The notes: generated by a model not told the origin, from the letters alone. A stretch of DNA of 34,129 bases from Planctomycetota bacterium (GCA_003669255.1 QWPO01000096.1:1-34129); one strand, 5' to 3'; shown: positions 7,876-17,493, counted from the stretch's first letter. Numbers and translations: made by a program.

Positions 7876-9024
7876 TCACTGCTGGAGTCGAGCCGGCAGC
7901 GCGGCGGTCGGGTAACCGGGCCGTCTCCCATTGGGGAGCGGGTCGAGCATGGCTGGCTGCCACGAGGTGGTGTGGCTCGTCGGTTCAAGGAGACGGGGAA
8001 AGGCATTCGTGGAAGCCTTCGGCCCCTGGCCGGGAAGGACCGGCATGCCCAGCGGCGCTGCTGAGGGAGCCGCTCCGGCGGCAGGACTGGCCGCACCGGG
8101 GATGGTGAAACCGTTGATGCCCGTGGCCGGCTGTGGCACGGTGGTGGTGCCGGTGGGAGCCGGAGTCGCGAACGGTGGAAGGGTAGGGGTGGCAGAGCCC
8201 GCTGGGGGTGCCACGGGGATCGCGGCCGATTTGGGCAGTTCCGGAATGGGCTTCAGCGACGGTGCCGGCGCCACCGACGGGGTTGGCGAGAGGGGCTGCG
8301 GCTGCGTCGGCTGCGGCTGGATGCCGGCTTGCGGAGCCACGGGAATCGCATATCCGCTCTGGGGTGTGATTGGCTGCTGATAGGTTTGCGGCACGGAAGC
8401 AGGCGGCGCTGAGCCAGGGACCAGCTGCTGCGGAATGTCGGCACCGGCGGCACCCCAGCCCTGCGGCGCTGTCTGGACCGGAGCGGTGAACGGGCTGACG
8501 GCCGGAGCAGAGACGGCTGGTGCTGGAGCAGCCATGCCGGGAGGGGCCATGGCAGGCTGGGCCGCCGGATAGCCGCCACCGTAGCCTGGCTGCATCTGTA
8601 CGTACTTCGTCGTGGTGACGGCGCGATACTGCGTCACGGGCACGTTCACCGCCTGCTGGACGTACTGGGTGACAGGCTGCATGCATTCCCGGGTGCAGCC
8701 CGTGCACGGATCGACCTCGCAGGAAGGCTTGTAGGTGGTGACCGGCACGTTTTGGTACTGCGTGCGGTAGGTCGTTTCAGGCACGTAGCTCGTCTGCTGG
8801 ACGGGCACCATCACGGGGGGCGGAGGCGCCGCGATTGGAGCGGCGATGGGTGCGACCATCGGTGCGGCCACCGGGGCAACAGCGTAGACGGGCGCCTTCT
8901 TGAAGCACGCTCCGCAGCCTGCAAAGAGGTCGTTGAAGCAGCATTGGGCCCGGGCATCAAGGCCGCCCATGACCTGAAAGCCGACTGCAGCCACGAGGGC
9001 CACGGACATCCGACGCATCGTCAT
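7876..9024 (-). CDS. Secreted Pro/Ala-rich protein with VPVTxY repeats and Cys clusters
   Basis: A 382-residue protein of a type I associate with planctomycete secreted or cell-surface proteins; no enzyme fold is visible. The start at 9024 was chosen because GGAGG lies 8 bases upstream and it gives a clean signal peptide (ALVAAVGFQVMGG, cleavage near ARA|QCC); the frame stays open upstream to 9165. The mature N-terminus has C28, C29, C37 and C40. An Ala/Pro stretch follows, then repeats such as NVPVTTYKP and NVPVTQYRA around a second Cys group, C102, C107, C110 and C114 (PSCEVDPCTGCTRECM). The last 240 residues are low-complexity Pro/Ala/Gln/Thr. Together this suggests a disulfide-linked, extended envelope protein, which is an inference. 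A long 204-base gap on its 5' side probably holds its promoter. Confidence 0.8.
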   Translation of the reverse strand: MTMRRMSVALVAAVGFQVMGGLDARAQCCFNDLFAGCGACFKKAPVYAVAPVAAPMVAPIAAPIAAPPPPVMVPVQQTSYVPETTYRTQYQNVPVTTYKPSCEVDPCTGCTRECMQPVTQYVQQAVNVPVTQYRAVTTTKYVQMQPGYGGGYPAAQPAMAPPGMAAPAPAVSAPAVSPFTAPVQTAPQGWGAAGADIPQQLVPGSAPPASVPQTYQQPITPQSGYAIPVAPQAGIQPQPTQPQPLSPTPSVAPAPSLKPIPELPKSAAIPVAPPAGSATPTLPPFATPAPTGTTTVPQPATGINGFTIPGAASPAAGAAPSAAPLGMPVLPGQGPKASTNAFPRLLEPTSHTTSWQPAMLDPLPNGRRPGYPTAALPARLQQ

Positions 9025-9228
9025 CACACGTTCCTCCGCTGGCCGTCGCTGTGGGGGAATGCCCGCAGAACCGACGGCAACACGCAAACGTAGGTTGCGC
9101 GGCTGTCGCGACGTGACGAAAAACCAGCCGATGGATCGTGAATTTTGCTCAGCGGCGTCGCACAATCGGCGCGTCCCTCATGACCGCCATATTCGGCCTG
9201 CCCGGCGTCGGATCGAAGCGGACGTGCG

Positions 9229-9861
9229 TCAGGGCCGCCGCTCCTCGAAGCGGTCATACAGCGCTGCCAGCGTGTCGCGGACATTGCCCCGATGGCATCG
9301 AAAAGCCTGCTCGACGTCGTCCGGCAGGATCGAGCCGTGGTGATCGGGCAGCCGTTCGATGATCGCGGCCACCAACGCCGGTGACGACTCGTGGCGGGCG
9401 AGCACGGGAAGGCCGATCGGTCGATGGGCCGTTGTGATCAGGGCCGTTCGCCGCCAGCGTGCCATGGCGACGATCAACACGCCAACTCCCCAGGGGAGTT
9501 GTTCCCAGCCGTCCACAGCCACGATGTGGCCGGACCCGGCCGTCGCCACGGAACTCAGGGCGGGCCATGCATCGGCCCAGGACCGCACCTGCACGAACGA
9601 CGTGGCACGACCCGCGGCGGCGGCGGCGGCGATCAGGGCATGCACCAGGGTGGTCTTGCCGCGGCCGTGTGGGCCTTCGATAACCCAGCAGCCGTCATGG
9701 ATGCGGTCGAGCAATCGTCCCACATCGAGCGGTCGGCCGCTCGCGTCGAGGGGAGGCACGGCCCCCGGCCTTGTGTAGCGGGTCGAGAATGGATTCGCGG
9801 ACGTCAGTCGGGACGCCGTCGGCACCGCGTTGTGCGCACCAGGAGCAACAGGAGCGGGCAT
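9229..9861 (-). CDS. Small P-loop (AAA+-like) ATPase
   Basis: A 210-residue ATPase of unknown role. The N-terminus has ANPFSTRYTRPGAVPPLDA, a motif I recall from planctomycete proteins of unknown function. Walker A is GPHGRGKTT and Walker B is the hydrophobic strand ending in IVAVDGWEQL; TALITTAHRP is a likely sensor strand. The C-terminal helix CHRGNVRDTLAALYDRFE resembles the sensor-2 region of DnaA/Cdc6-like AAA+ proteins. No DNA-binding or membrane segment is seen. The start at 9861 shares one base with the stop of the preceding gene (TGATG), so its translation is coupled; the frame stays open upstream but only inside that gene. It is the last gene of the four-gene set beginning at 11962. 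Confidence 0.82.
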   Translation of the reverse strand: MPAPVAPGAHNAVPTASRLTSANPFSTRYTRPGAVPPLDASGRPLDVGRLLDRIHDGCWVIEGPHGRGKTTLVHALIAAAAAAGRATSFVQVRSWADAWPALSSVATAGSGHIVAVDGWEQLPWGVGVLIVAMARWRRTALITTAHRPIGLPVLARHESSPALVAAIIERLPDHHGSILPDDVEQAFRCHRGNVRDTLAALYDRFEERRP

Positions 9862-10289
9862 CACGGGATGGTCATCAGCGGGCGGGCGGGCGGGAGAAGG
9901 CCGACGGTGAACTCGTGCTCGGAGACATAGTCTCGGCCGCTGTCGAAAAAGAATCGGATGCGAACACACCAGCGAATCTTGACGACCACTCCCTCGTAGG
10001 AGAGCGGGCTGTGGGGCAGGCGGCAGGAGAACTGGCCCATGGGGGCGTTCGGCGGCAGGCGTTCGGGTGCGACAACCCGCTCGAAGAAGTGTACGCCGAG
10101 ATCCTCCTCTCCCTTGCCCTCGGTAAACCACAGCACGGAATGCTCAACGGCCCGCGGTGGCTCGTCGTCGAGACCCTCGACCTCGTACCGCACCTCGACC
10201 GGGTCGAGGGGCTCGTAGTGGCGGTCGCCATGCGAGAATAGTGCGACCACGCGAGGTGTTGGCCGGAGGCCCTCTTGAGCAGTACTCAC
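9861..10289 (-). CDS. Small beta-rich cytosolic protein, possibly arrestin-like
   Basis: A 142-residue protein without signal peptide or membrane segment. I do not recognise a named family. It reads as alternating beta strands, with VRYEVEGL, HSVLWFTEG and a notable block GQFSCRLPHSPLSYEGVVVK followed by IRWCVRIRFFF. That pattern, a Pro-Tyr turn followed by a strand of the type hKIRWxVRhR, resembles beta-sandwich proteins of the arrestin type; this is a guess from pattern only. The GTG start at 10289 overlaps the stop of the DUF3592 gene (GTGA), and its own stop overlaps the ATPase start by one base. Such tight coupling implies co-production with both neighbours in fixed ratio. Confidence 0.75.
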   Translation of the reverse strand: MSTAQEGLRPTPRVVALFSHGDRHYEPLDPVEVRYEVEGLDDEPPRAVEHSVLWFTEGKGEEDLGVHFFERVVAPERLPPNAPMGQFSCRLPHSPLSYEGVVVKIRWCVRIRFFFDSGRDYVSEHEFTVGLLPPARPLMTIP

Positions 10290-11626
10290 GGGAAAGCCTC
10301 CCGCCGCAGACCTCCGTGGTCGATCGTCGGCTCTGCCGGAAAGACCACGAGCGGGAACGTGCGGACAAACCCCGGCCAGCCCGCGGGCTGGCCATGCACG
10401 GCAATACTCCACCGGACCGCATTGTGCTGGGATGCGAACGAATGCATCGCATCGTGGGGAATCGTGAACGCCTCTCGGGCTTCGAACCGTGCGCCGGGCG
10501 TGAGCTGCAGGTCGACCCAGGTCCGAATGTCGCAGGCCCAGACGGTCATTCGTTCCGTGCGGGTGTCGGTGCCCTGCGTGAAGGTGGCCTGCTCTTCGAG
10601 GGTCAGCGCGAGCCGCAGCGAATCGAGCGTCCCGGAACCACCCTGAGCCAGCAGCACCTCGTACCTGCCGCCTGGGCGGAGCGGCTGGGCGGAGATCTCG
10701 AGCTGCGTCGGTCCCACGGCCGTGGTGAGCAGGCCTCGCCTGATGAATAGCACCAGGCTGGCGATGCCAACGGCAGCGAACGGAACAAGCAGTGTGAGCA
10801 GGAGCCAGTCGATCTTCCCGCGGACGAGGTCCACGACGGCCCCGACGCCGAGCACCGCCAGCACCGAGTTCCAGAGGAAGGCAAACAGACCGAAGCCGAG
10901 TAGCGTCCAGTTCTCGGGGCTCTCGATTGGGAGACGGTAGGGGAGAACAGTGCCCGGCGAGTTCACGAGGTCATCGCAGGCCGGAACGCCCGGATGCTCA
11001 GCCGCCTGCCGCGGGCCGGCGGCGAGCGGGTCGAGGAGATCGGAGAATCGTGAGGGGACTGCGCACCGCTCCTCCGACCGTCCCCACCGCCGGATCGCAC
11101 GGGCCAGACCCATTCCGCCAAACGAGATCAGCGCGCCGGGCAACAGCAGCGTGAGCAGCCACATCCACCAGTTGTAGCCCCGCTCCAGGACGACCGTGGC
11201 GGGAGCCGTAGGGTCGTACCATCCCGGGACGGTGTCGCCGAGCTTCCAGGCCGACAGCGCGGCGACCGCCTTTGCTCGGTCGCTCGCCGTGGTGCTGCGC
11301 GAGGGAGTGCTCCACGACTCTGTAGGGCTGCCGGCCACGTCGTAGCGGACGCGGAGGCACGGCTGCCACGTGAAGGAACTGCTACGGTCGGCAGCGACGA
11401 CGGTGCGTCGCACGAGTCCCTTGCCCAGGACCGTACAGTCGGTTGCCAGGAAGTGCTGGTTGATCCGCCACTCCGGAACCGCCACACCGGAGAGGAGTAG
11501 GCCTGAAAAGACGATCCCTGCGGCAAGCAAGGCCGCATGGAATGCGGCATCGCCGAGCGAGGCCCAGGCCTGAGAGCCGGTCCGGCGATGGCCGCGCTTC
11601 TTGCCGAAAAACCGCGGAAATCTCAC
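10286..11626 (-). CDS. DUF3592-type membrane protein with soluble C-terminal beta domain
   Basis: A 446-residue integral membrane protein. Transmembrane stretches are visible near residues 28-50 (AALLAAGIVFSGLLLSG), around 150-173 (WWMWLLTLLLPGALISFGG), and as a pair in the middle (LLGFGLFAFLWNSVLAVLG and WLLLTLLVPFAAVGIASLVL). Between the first two lies a DUF3592-like domain with ATDCTVLGKGL, a YDV strand and GDTVPGWYDPTAP. The last 130 residues are a beta-rich soluble domain with AFTIPHDAMHSFASQHNAV and RTFPLVVFP, again arrestin-like in pattern. The GTG start at 11626 has GAGGAG about 8 bases upstream. It follows the alpha-CTD gene by 33 bases and overlaps the next gene by 4. Function unknown; a sensor or scaffold role is only inferred from topology and neighbours. 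Confidence 0.82.
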   Translation of the reverse strand: MRFPRFFGKKRGHRRTGSQAWASLGDAAFHAALLAAGIVFSGLLLSGVAVPEWRINQHFLATDCTVLGKGLVRRTVVAADRSSSFTWQPCLRVRYDVAGSPTESWSTPSRSTTASDRAKAVAALSAWKLGDTVPGWYDPTAPATVVLERGYNWWMWLLTLLLPGALISFGGMGLARAIRRWGRSEERCAVPSRFSDLLDPLAAGPRQAAEHPGVPACDDLVNSPGTVLPYRLPIESPENWTLLGFGLFAFLWNSVLAVLGVGAVVDLVRGKIDWLLLTLLVPFAAVGIASLVLFIRRGLLTTAVGPTQLEISAQPLRPGGRYEVLLAQGGSGTLDSLRLALTLEEQATFTQGTDTRTERMTVWACDIRTWVDLQLTPGARFEAREAFTIPHDAMHSFASQHNAVRWSIAVHGQPAGWPGFVRTFPLVVFPAEPTIDHGGLRREAFP

Positions 11627-11659
11627 TCGCGAACTCCTCGCCTCCTTGGCGGGAGCCGG

Positions 11660-11962
11660 TCAGATGCAGCGGGCCGCCGCCTCCGGCTGCCGTACGCCCA
11701 GCTCGCCCGAGGATGACTGCACACGGAAGAAACCGATCTTCTCCAGAGATTTGTAGACCTCTTCGAGCGTCTTCTCGCCGAAGTTCGAGATCGACAGCAG
11801 ATCAGCCCGCGTGCAGTTAAGGAGGTCGTGGACGGTAAAGATGCCCTTCTCCTCGAGGCAGTTCGTCGTGCGGACGGAGAGGCCGATCTCGGCCGTGCTC
11901 ATTTCGAGCTTCTCCGCCATTTCGTCGGACTGCATCATGTTTTTGTATGGCACTCGCGGCAT
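11660..11962 (-). CDS. Stand-alone RNA polymerase alpha C-terminal-domain-like protein
   Basis: A 100-residue protein that is essentially a free alpha-CTD. Residues 21-78 align by eye with the E. coli alpha-CTD: IGLSVRTTNCL, DLLNCTRADLL, SNFGEKTLEEV and YKSLEKIGF. Residues that contact UP-element DNA in E. coli have counterparts here: R31 for R265, N34 for N268, G62 for G296 and K64 for K298. There is no alpha N-terminal assembly domain, so it cannot replace RpoA. The start at 11962 was chosen for the strong GGGAGG upstream; the frame stays open to 12082. A 20-residue N-terminal stretch rich in Met and charge precedes the domain. It may bind promoters or compete with RpoA (inference). It leads the DUF3592/ATPase set with a 33-base gap. 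Confidence 0.85.
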   Translation of the reverse strand: MPRVPYKNMMQSDEMAEKLEMSTAEIGLSVRTTNCLEEKGIFTVHDLLNCTRADLLSISNFGEKTLEEVYKSLEKIGFFRVQSSSGELGVRQPEAAARCI

Positions 11963-12032
11963 GGGGTCCCTCCCGTGCGAATCGACGTAGTGGTTTGGCC
12001 GCCCGGGCGTGAGGCCCAGCGAGCAGGCAATG

Positions 12033-12038
12033 AATATA
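12033..12038 (-). promoter_or_regulatory. Candidate -10 element upstream of the alpha-CTD gene
   Basis: On the minus strand TATATT stands out in a GC-rich divergent region. It would place transcription start near 12026 and leave a leader of about 64 bases before the ATG at 11962. The matching -35 is poor, at best three of six consensus bases at normal spacing, so this is a weak call. Confidence 0.28.
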
Positions 12039-12110
12039 CTCCAATTGGCTGAGAATCGACTACATCGCCTCAGCAGGACCACCCGCGTGGGCCTCGCCTC
12101 GTGCTGAATT

Positions 12111-14516
12111 GTGCCGTTCCAGACCGTGACAGCATCATCTTTCGCCTCCCTGAACGAGTCTCAGCGCCGTGCTGCGAGCCACGTCGAGGGCCCGCTCTTG
12201 GTGCTAGCAGGCCCTGGCAGCGGCAAGACCCGCGTGGTCACTCACCGGATTGCGCACCTGATCGCAGAGGGGGTGCCGCCCGAGCGGATCGTGGCCCTGA
12301 CCTTCACCAACAAGGCAGCCGACGAAATGCGGCACCGCGTGGCCAACCTCGTGGGGCCGCAGCCGGTGGAGATGGGCACCTTCCACCGATTCGCGGCCCG
12401 GCTGATCCGTCGCCACGCTCGGCTCGTCGGGCTGACGAGCGACTACTCCATCCTCGACCCCGATGATGCGGCCGCCACGCTGAAGCGGGCCGTGAAATCG
12501 ATTGGCCTTGCCGCCACGCACACGCCGGTCGACCGGATTGCCGGGATCATCTCCCGGGCGAAAAACGACCTGCTCACGCCGGCCACCTTCGAGCCCGGCT
12601 GGGGAAAACCCGCCGAGGATCTGGCGCTGCGGGTCTGGCCGATCTACCAGCAGATGCTCGTGCGGGCCAACGCGGTCGATTTCGATGACCTGCTCGTGCA
12701 CGTGGCCACGGTTCTCGCGGAGAACCCCGACCTCCGCCGCGAACTCGATGCCCGGCACCGCTTCATCCTCGTAGACGAATACCAGGACACCAACGCCGTT
12801 CAGTATGCGATCCTCCGTGGCCTGTCGATCGAACACCCGCATCTCGCCGTGACCGGCGATCCCGATCAGGCGATCTATGGATGGCGGGGCGCGAGCATTC
12901 GCAACATCCTCGAGTTCGAGCGGGACTATCCCACCGCGCAGGTCGTGAAACTGGAGGACAACTACCGGAGCACGGCGAATATTCTGGGGACGGCCGACCG
13001 CCTGATCGCCCACAACTCCAGGCGGAAGCACAAACGACTCGTCACCACTGCAGGGCCTGGCGCGCCGGTGCGGATCGTGCTCGATGGCTCGGGACTCGAG
13101 GAGGCCGAGCGTATCGCTTCCGAGATCGCCACGTCGGTGCTCGCTGGCCGCCGGGCGCCGCGGGACTTCGCGATTCTCTTCCGCGCCAACGCGCTCTCCC
13201 GCTCCTTCGAACTCGCCCTGCGGACCAGGGGCGTGTCCTACCAACTCGTTCGCGGCCTCGAGTTCTTCAAGCGACGCGAGATTCGCGACGTTGTCGCGTG
13301 GCTACGATTGCTCCGCAACCCGCGGGACGACGAGGCTCTGCTCCGCGTGGTCAACGTGCCGCCCCGGGGGATCGGCCGCCAGTCACTCGACCGGCTCGCA
13401 GCCTGGGCCGAGGATCACGGGGCTACCCGGCTCGACGCCGTGGCGAACGCCGCCGCGATTCCCGGCATGCCCAAACGGGCGGCGATCGCGTGTGCCGGTT
13501 TTGCGAGGCTCGTGGCCGAACTGACGGCCGTGGCCGGAAAGGAATCGTCGGTTGCCGCGATTCTTGAGGCGGTGCTTGAGCGGACGGGCTACCGCGCGAT
13601 GCTCGCGGAGGAGCAGGACGAGGACGAAGAGGGACAGGACCGACTCTCCAACGTCGAAGAACTCGTGACCGCGGCCCGGCAGTTCGACGATGGTTTCACG
13701 GCTCCCGTAGACGACCCGTCTGCCGTCGATCCGCTCGGCGGATTTCTTGAGACGACAGCACTCGTCGCCGATGCCGATGCGTGGGACGCCTCGGCCGACC
13801 GGGTGGCGTTGATGACGCTCCATGCGGCTAAGGGCTTGGAGTTTCCGGTTGTTTACATCGTCGCCATGGAGGACGGCATCCTTCCGCACGAGCGGAGCCT
13901 CGACCGTCCGGAGCACCTCGAGGAGGAGCGGCGGCTGGTGTTTGTGGGGATCACTCGGGGCCGCGAGGAGGTCCACGCGAGTTGCGCCCGCATGCGAGAC
14001 TACCGGGGCACGCGACGGATCTCGGCGCCGAGTCTGTTCCTCGCCGAGATGCAGGGTTCTGAAACGGTGGTGGTGGGCACCGAGGCGCCGAGGGATACCG
14101 ACTTCGATCCCTTCGGCGATGCTGCGGCGCGGCAGAGCGAGGATTTCGACGACTTCGCGCAGGATGAACCGCGGCCCCGATCCTCATCACTGGTACGCCG
14201 TGATGGACTCACGGTCGATCTCGAAGACTCGCAGGATGACTCGCCGCCGCCCCCACCGCCGCCACGAAGGCGGCGGGGCGTTGACGCGGCGATCGAGCGG
14301 GCCACCGATCTGGCGATGCGGATGGCCGGTGAAGGAAAGCCGCGGCGCGAGTATGCGAAGGGCCAGCGGGTGAGGCACGAAGAATACGGCGAGGGAGTGA
14401 TCGCCGGCATCAGTGGCAGCGGCCCACGCTCGATCGGCACGGTGATCTTCGACGGCCCGGCCGGCACGAGGAAGTTCATCCTCGGCCACGGTGCGCTCGA
14501 GCCCGTCGAGGAGTGA
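12111..14516 (+). CDS. ATP-dependent DNA helicase, UvrD/PcrA family
   Basis: An 801-residue superfamily 1A 3'-5' DNA helicase acting in repair and replication restart. Motif I is AGPGSGKT (33-40), motif Ia ALTFTNKAADEM, motif II DEYQD (221-225), motif III GDPDQAIYGWRGA (248-260) and motif IV KLEDNYRST. Motif V is MTLHAAKGLEFPVVY and motif VI EERRLVFVGITRGREE. The final 70 residues contain GQRVRHEEYGEGVIAG and TVIFDGPAGTRKF, the small Tudor-like domain typical of PcrA C-termini. A run of seven prolines followed by four arginines sits in the linker before it. The GTG at 12111 lacks an evident ribosome site, and a GTG at 12126 is an alternative. Length fits PcrA better than Rep. Convergent with the fucose synthase gene, 37 bases away. 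Confidence 0.95.
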   Translation: MPFQTVTASSFASLNESQRRAASHVEGPLLVLAGPGSGKTRVVTHRIAHLIAEGVPPERIVALTFTNKAADEMRHRVANLVGPQPVEMGTFHRFAARLIRRHARLVGLTSDYSILDPDDAAATLKRAVKSIGLAATHTPVDRIAGIISRAKNDLLTPATFEPGWGKPAEDLALRVWPIYQQMLVRANAVDFDDLLVHVATVLAENPDLRRELDARHRFILVDEYQDTNAVQYAILRGLSIEHPHLAVTGDPDQAIYGWRGASIRNILEFERDYPTAQVVKLEDNYRSTANILGTADRLIAHNSRRKHKRLVTTAGPGAPVRIVLDGSGLEEAERIASEIATSVLAGRRAPRDFAILFRANALSRSFELALRTRGVSYQLVRGLEFFKRREIRDVVAWLRLLRNPRDDEALLRVVNVPPRGIGRQSLDRLAAWAEDHGATRLDAVANAAAIPGMPKRAAIACAGFARLVAELTAVAGKESSVAAILEAVLERTGYRAMLAEEQDEDEEGQDRLSNVEELVTAARQFDDGFTAPVDDPSAVDPLGGFLETTALVADADAWDASADRVALMTLHAAKGLEFPVVYIVAMEDGILPHERSLDRPEHLEEERRLVFVGITRGREEVHASCARMRDYRGTRRISAPSLFLAEMQGSETVVVGTEAPRDTDFDPFGDAAARQSEDFDDFAQDEPRPRSSSLVRRDGLTVDLEDSQDDSPPPPPPPRRRRGVDAAIERATDLAMRMAGEGKPRREYAKGQRVRHEEYGEGVIAGISGSGPRSIGTVIFDGPAGTRKFILGHGALEPVEE

Positions 14517-14553
14517 TCCGTATCGTGGCTCGACGGAGCACGGCGGCTTCGGG

Positions 14554-15501
14554 TCAGGACCGGCCGTGGGCTCGCCACCACTCGACGGTGGTCTTCAGGC
14601 CGGCGTCGAAGTCCTGCTTGGGCGTCCATCCGAGCAGCGATTTCGCGCGGGAGATGTCGAGGCCGCGGCGGGGCTGACCGTCGGGCTTCGTGGTGTCCCA
14701 CACGACTCGACCGCGGTAATCGCAGGCCGCGGCGATCTTCGTGACGAGGTCACGGATCGCGATCTCGATGCCGCCACCGAGGTTGATCGGTACGGGTTCG
14801 TCCATCACCTCGGCGGCGCGGACGATCCCCTCAGCGGCGTCATCCACGTAGAGGAACTCCCGGGTGGCCGATCCGGTACCCCAGCAGACCACTTCCGGGG
14901 CATCGGCCAACCGGGCCTCCTCGCACTTGCGGATCAGGGCCGGGATCACGTGGCTTGACGCCGGATCGAAGTTGTCGGCCGGACCGTAGAGGTTCACCGG
15001 TACGACGACGGTGCTGGCCAGGCCGTACTCGCGGCGGTAGCCGTCGAGCATCACGAAGATGGCCTTCTTGGCGACGCCGTAGGGGGCATTCGTCTCCTCC
15101 GGGTAGCCGTTCCAGATGTCGTCTTCCTGGAACGGGACGGGGCAGTACTTGGGGTACGCGCACACGGTACCCGTGTGAACGAACTTCTTCAGGCCGACGC
15201 GGCGGGCGTGCTCCACGAGGTGCATGCCCATCGCCATGTTGGCGTAGAAGAACCTTCCGGGGTGGGCCATGTTGGCTCCGATGCCCCCCACCTCCGCCGC
15301 GAGGTGGATCACCACGTCAGGCTGAGCCATGTCGTACAGTCGGGCGACGTCACCCTCGACCGTGAGGTCGAAGTCGCGGCGCCGGGGCACGACGATGTTG
15401 GCGTCGGGCACGCCCCGCTCGCGGAGCACGTGAGTCACGGCCTTTCCCAGAAAGCCTGCTCCACCGGTGACGACGATCCGCTGGCTCGCGAGTTTCATCA
15501 T
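14554..15501 (-). CDS. fcl: GDP-L-fucose synthase-type NAD(P)-dependent epimerase/reductase
   Basis: A 315-residue extended short-chain dehydrogenase that converts GDP-4-keto-6-deoxymannose to GDP-L-fucose. The cofactor loop is VTGGAGFLGKA (11-21). The catalytic Tyr-Lys pair is Y141 and K145 in NAPYGVAKKA, and HTGTVCAYPKYCPVPF precedes it as in bacterial homologues. Further conserved blocks are NLYGPADNFDP, SSHVIPALIRK and REFLYVDDAAEGI. It lies 27 bases behind the dehydratase that makes its substrate, which fixes the substrate assignment well. Two consecutive ATG codons open the frame; AGGA is 7-8 bases upstream of the first. It is the last gene of the minus-strand polysaccharide block and meets the helicase tail to tail. 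Confidence 0.92.
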   Translation of the reverse strand: MMKLASQRIVVTGGAGFLGKAVTHVLRERGVPDANIVVPRRRDFDLTVEGDVARLYDMAQPDVVIHLAAEVGGIGANMAHPGRFFYANMAMGMHLVEHARRVGLKKFVHTGTVCAYPKYCPVPFQEDDIWNGYPEETNAPYGVAKKAIFVMLDGYRREYGLASTVVVPVNLYGPADNFDPASSHVIPALIRKCEEARLADAPEVVCWGTGSATREFLYVDDAAEGIVRAAEVMDEPVPINLGGGIEIAIRDLVTKIAAACDYRGRVVWDTTKPDGQPRRGLDISRAKSLLGWTPKQDFDAGLKTTVEWWRAHGRS

Positions 15502-15528
15502 GGGGCGTGGTCCTGCCGGTGCCTTCCG

Positions 15529-16581
<1,053 letters not shown>

Positions 16582-16701
16582 GTGATTCTCACTTCCAGGT
16601 GATGTCCGCCCTGTCCAGCGCGGGCCGCGAACAGGAGAGATTATCCGCGACGGCGGAACACCCCAAGGGTTACCGTGATAAACCGCCCGGGGGCGACAGT
16701 C

Positions 16702-17493
16702 TCAGCCCCCAGCGGCAGACTCAGGTGCACCGGCGGCGGGCGTTTCCGGCTGGTTGCCCTCGGCCGGTGGGCTCGTGGCTGCAGGTTCGTCGCCAGAGCC
16801 CCGAATCGCCGTGTCCAGCATGGGCAATAGCTGAGAGATGAAATCCTCGCACTCCACCATCGCCTGGGAACTGGTCAGTCGCGTTTCATCAACGATGGCG
16901 TAGAGCTTGTAGACGGCGGGTTCATGAACGAGTGCGATGCGGGCAATCTGCGGCGCGACCCAACTGCGGCTGGCCGTCACGTCCTCCTTGTCGATCTCGG
17001 CCTCGTCGCGGATGCCATACGTCCAGAAGATGCGGAGCGTCTGGCCGGTCTTGCGGAACGTGCCGGTGAAGGTCTCCGCCTCGCGGCCGTCGGCGAGCTG
17101 CATCTTTTGGCGATGCTCGGCCTCACCGATCTCGAACCCGGCGCCGGGATAGCAGCGGTCGGGAGTGTGGCCAGAGGCGTCGTGGGGACGGGCGCAGACG
17201 ACGAAGGCCGAGACTCGTGCCTTTGTTCGCGTGTTGCGGTAGAGCCGCGAGATGTAGCCCACCGCACCGGCGCGCTCGAGTTCCTTCGGATCAGCCTCGA
17301 GTTCCCGCTCGACTTCCCAGCCACCGAAGGACTTGGGGAACCGCTCCTCGAGGAGTGTGGCGGCCTCCTGGAGATCCTTGGAGACGCTCTTGTCTTTCCA
17401 GCGTTCCGTCAGAAAACCCTGGGCGACCGTGACGCCGAGCACCAGCGCCACCGTGCCGGCCAGCGTGAGCATTCCCGAAGCCGGAGACTTCAT
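16702..17493 (-). CDS. Exosortase-associated EpsI family protein (DUF3485)
   Basis: A 263-residue protein with one N-terminal membrane segment (MLTLAGTVALVLGVTVAQGF, 8-27) and an exported domain. The EpsI hallmark is present: FVVCARPHDASGHTPDRCYP followed by GAGFE, plus the downstream RIFWTYGIRDEAE region. EpsI proteins occur with exosortases, either fused to them or encoded beside them, and are linked to exopolysaccharide production and surface sorting; the biochemical role is not settled. Here EpsI is separate from the exosortase and is divided from it by the Wzc-like gene. The last 40 residues are Pro/Ala/Glu-rich and disordered. The stop region forms a weak 6-bp inverted repeat (16689-16710) that might aid termination. 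Confidence 0.88.
   Translation of the reverse strand: MKSPASGMLTLAGTVALVLGVTVAQGFLTERWKDKSVSKDLQEAATLLEERFPKSFGGWEVERELEADPKELERAGAVGYISRLYRNTRTKARVSAFVVCARPHDASGHTPDRCYPGAGFEIGEAEHRQKMQLADGREAETFTGTFRKTGQTLRIFWTYGIRDEAEIDKEDVTASRSWVAPQIARIALVHEPAVYKLYAIVDETRLTSSQAMVECEDFISQLLPMLDTAIRGSGDEPAATSPPAEGNQPETPAAGAPESAAGG

Noticed and set aside
5855..7915. 686-codon plus-strand frame opposite polX
   Set aside because: High GC leaves long antisense frames. PolX motifs are complete on the minus strand and this frame shows no recognisable domain.
10286..10412. Upstream extension of the 142-residue protein to an ATG at 10412
   Set aside because: The added residues overlap the DUF3592 gene and look antisense-like; the GTGA overlap at 10289 is a better start.
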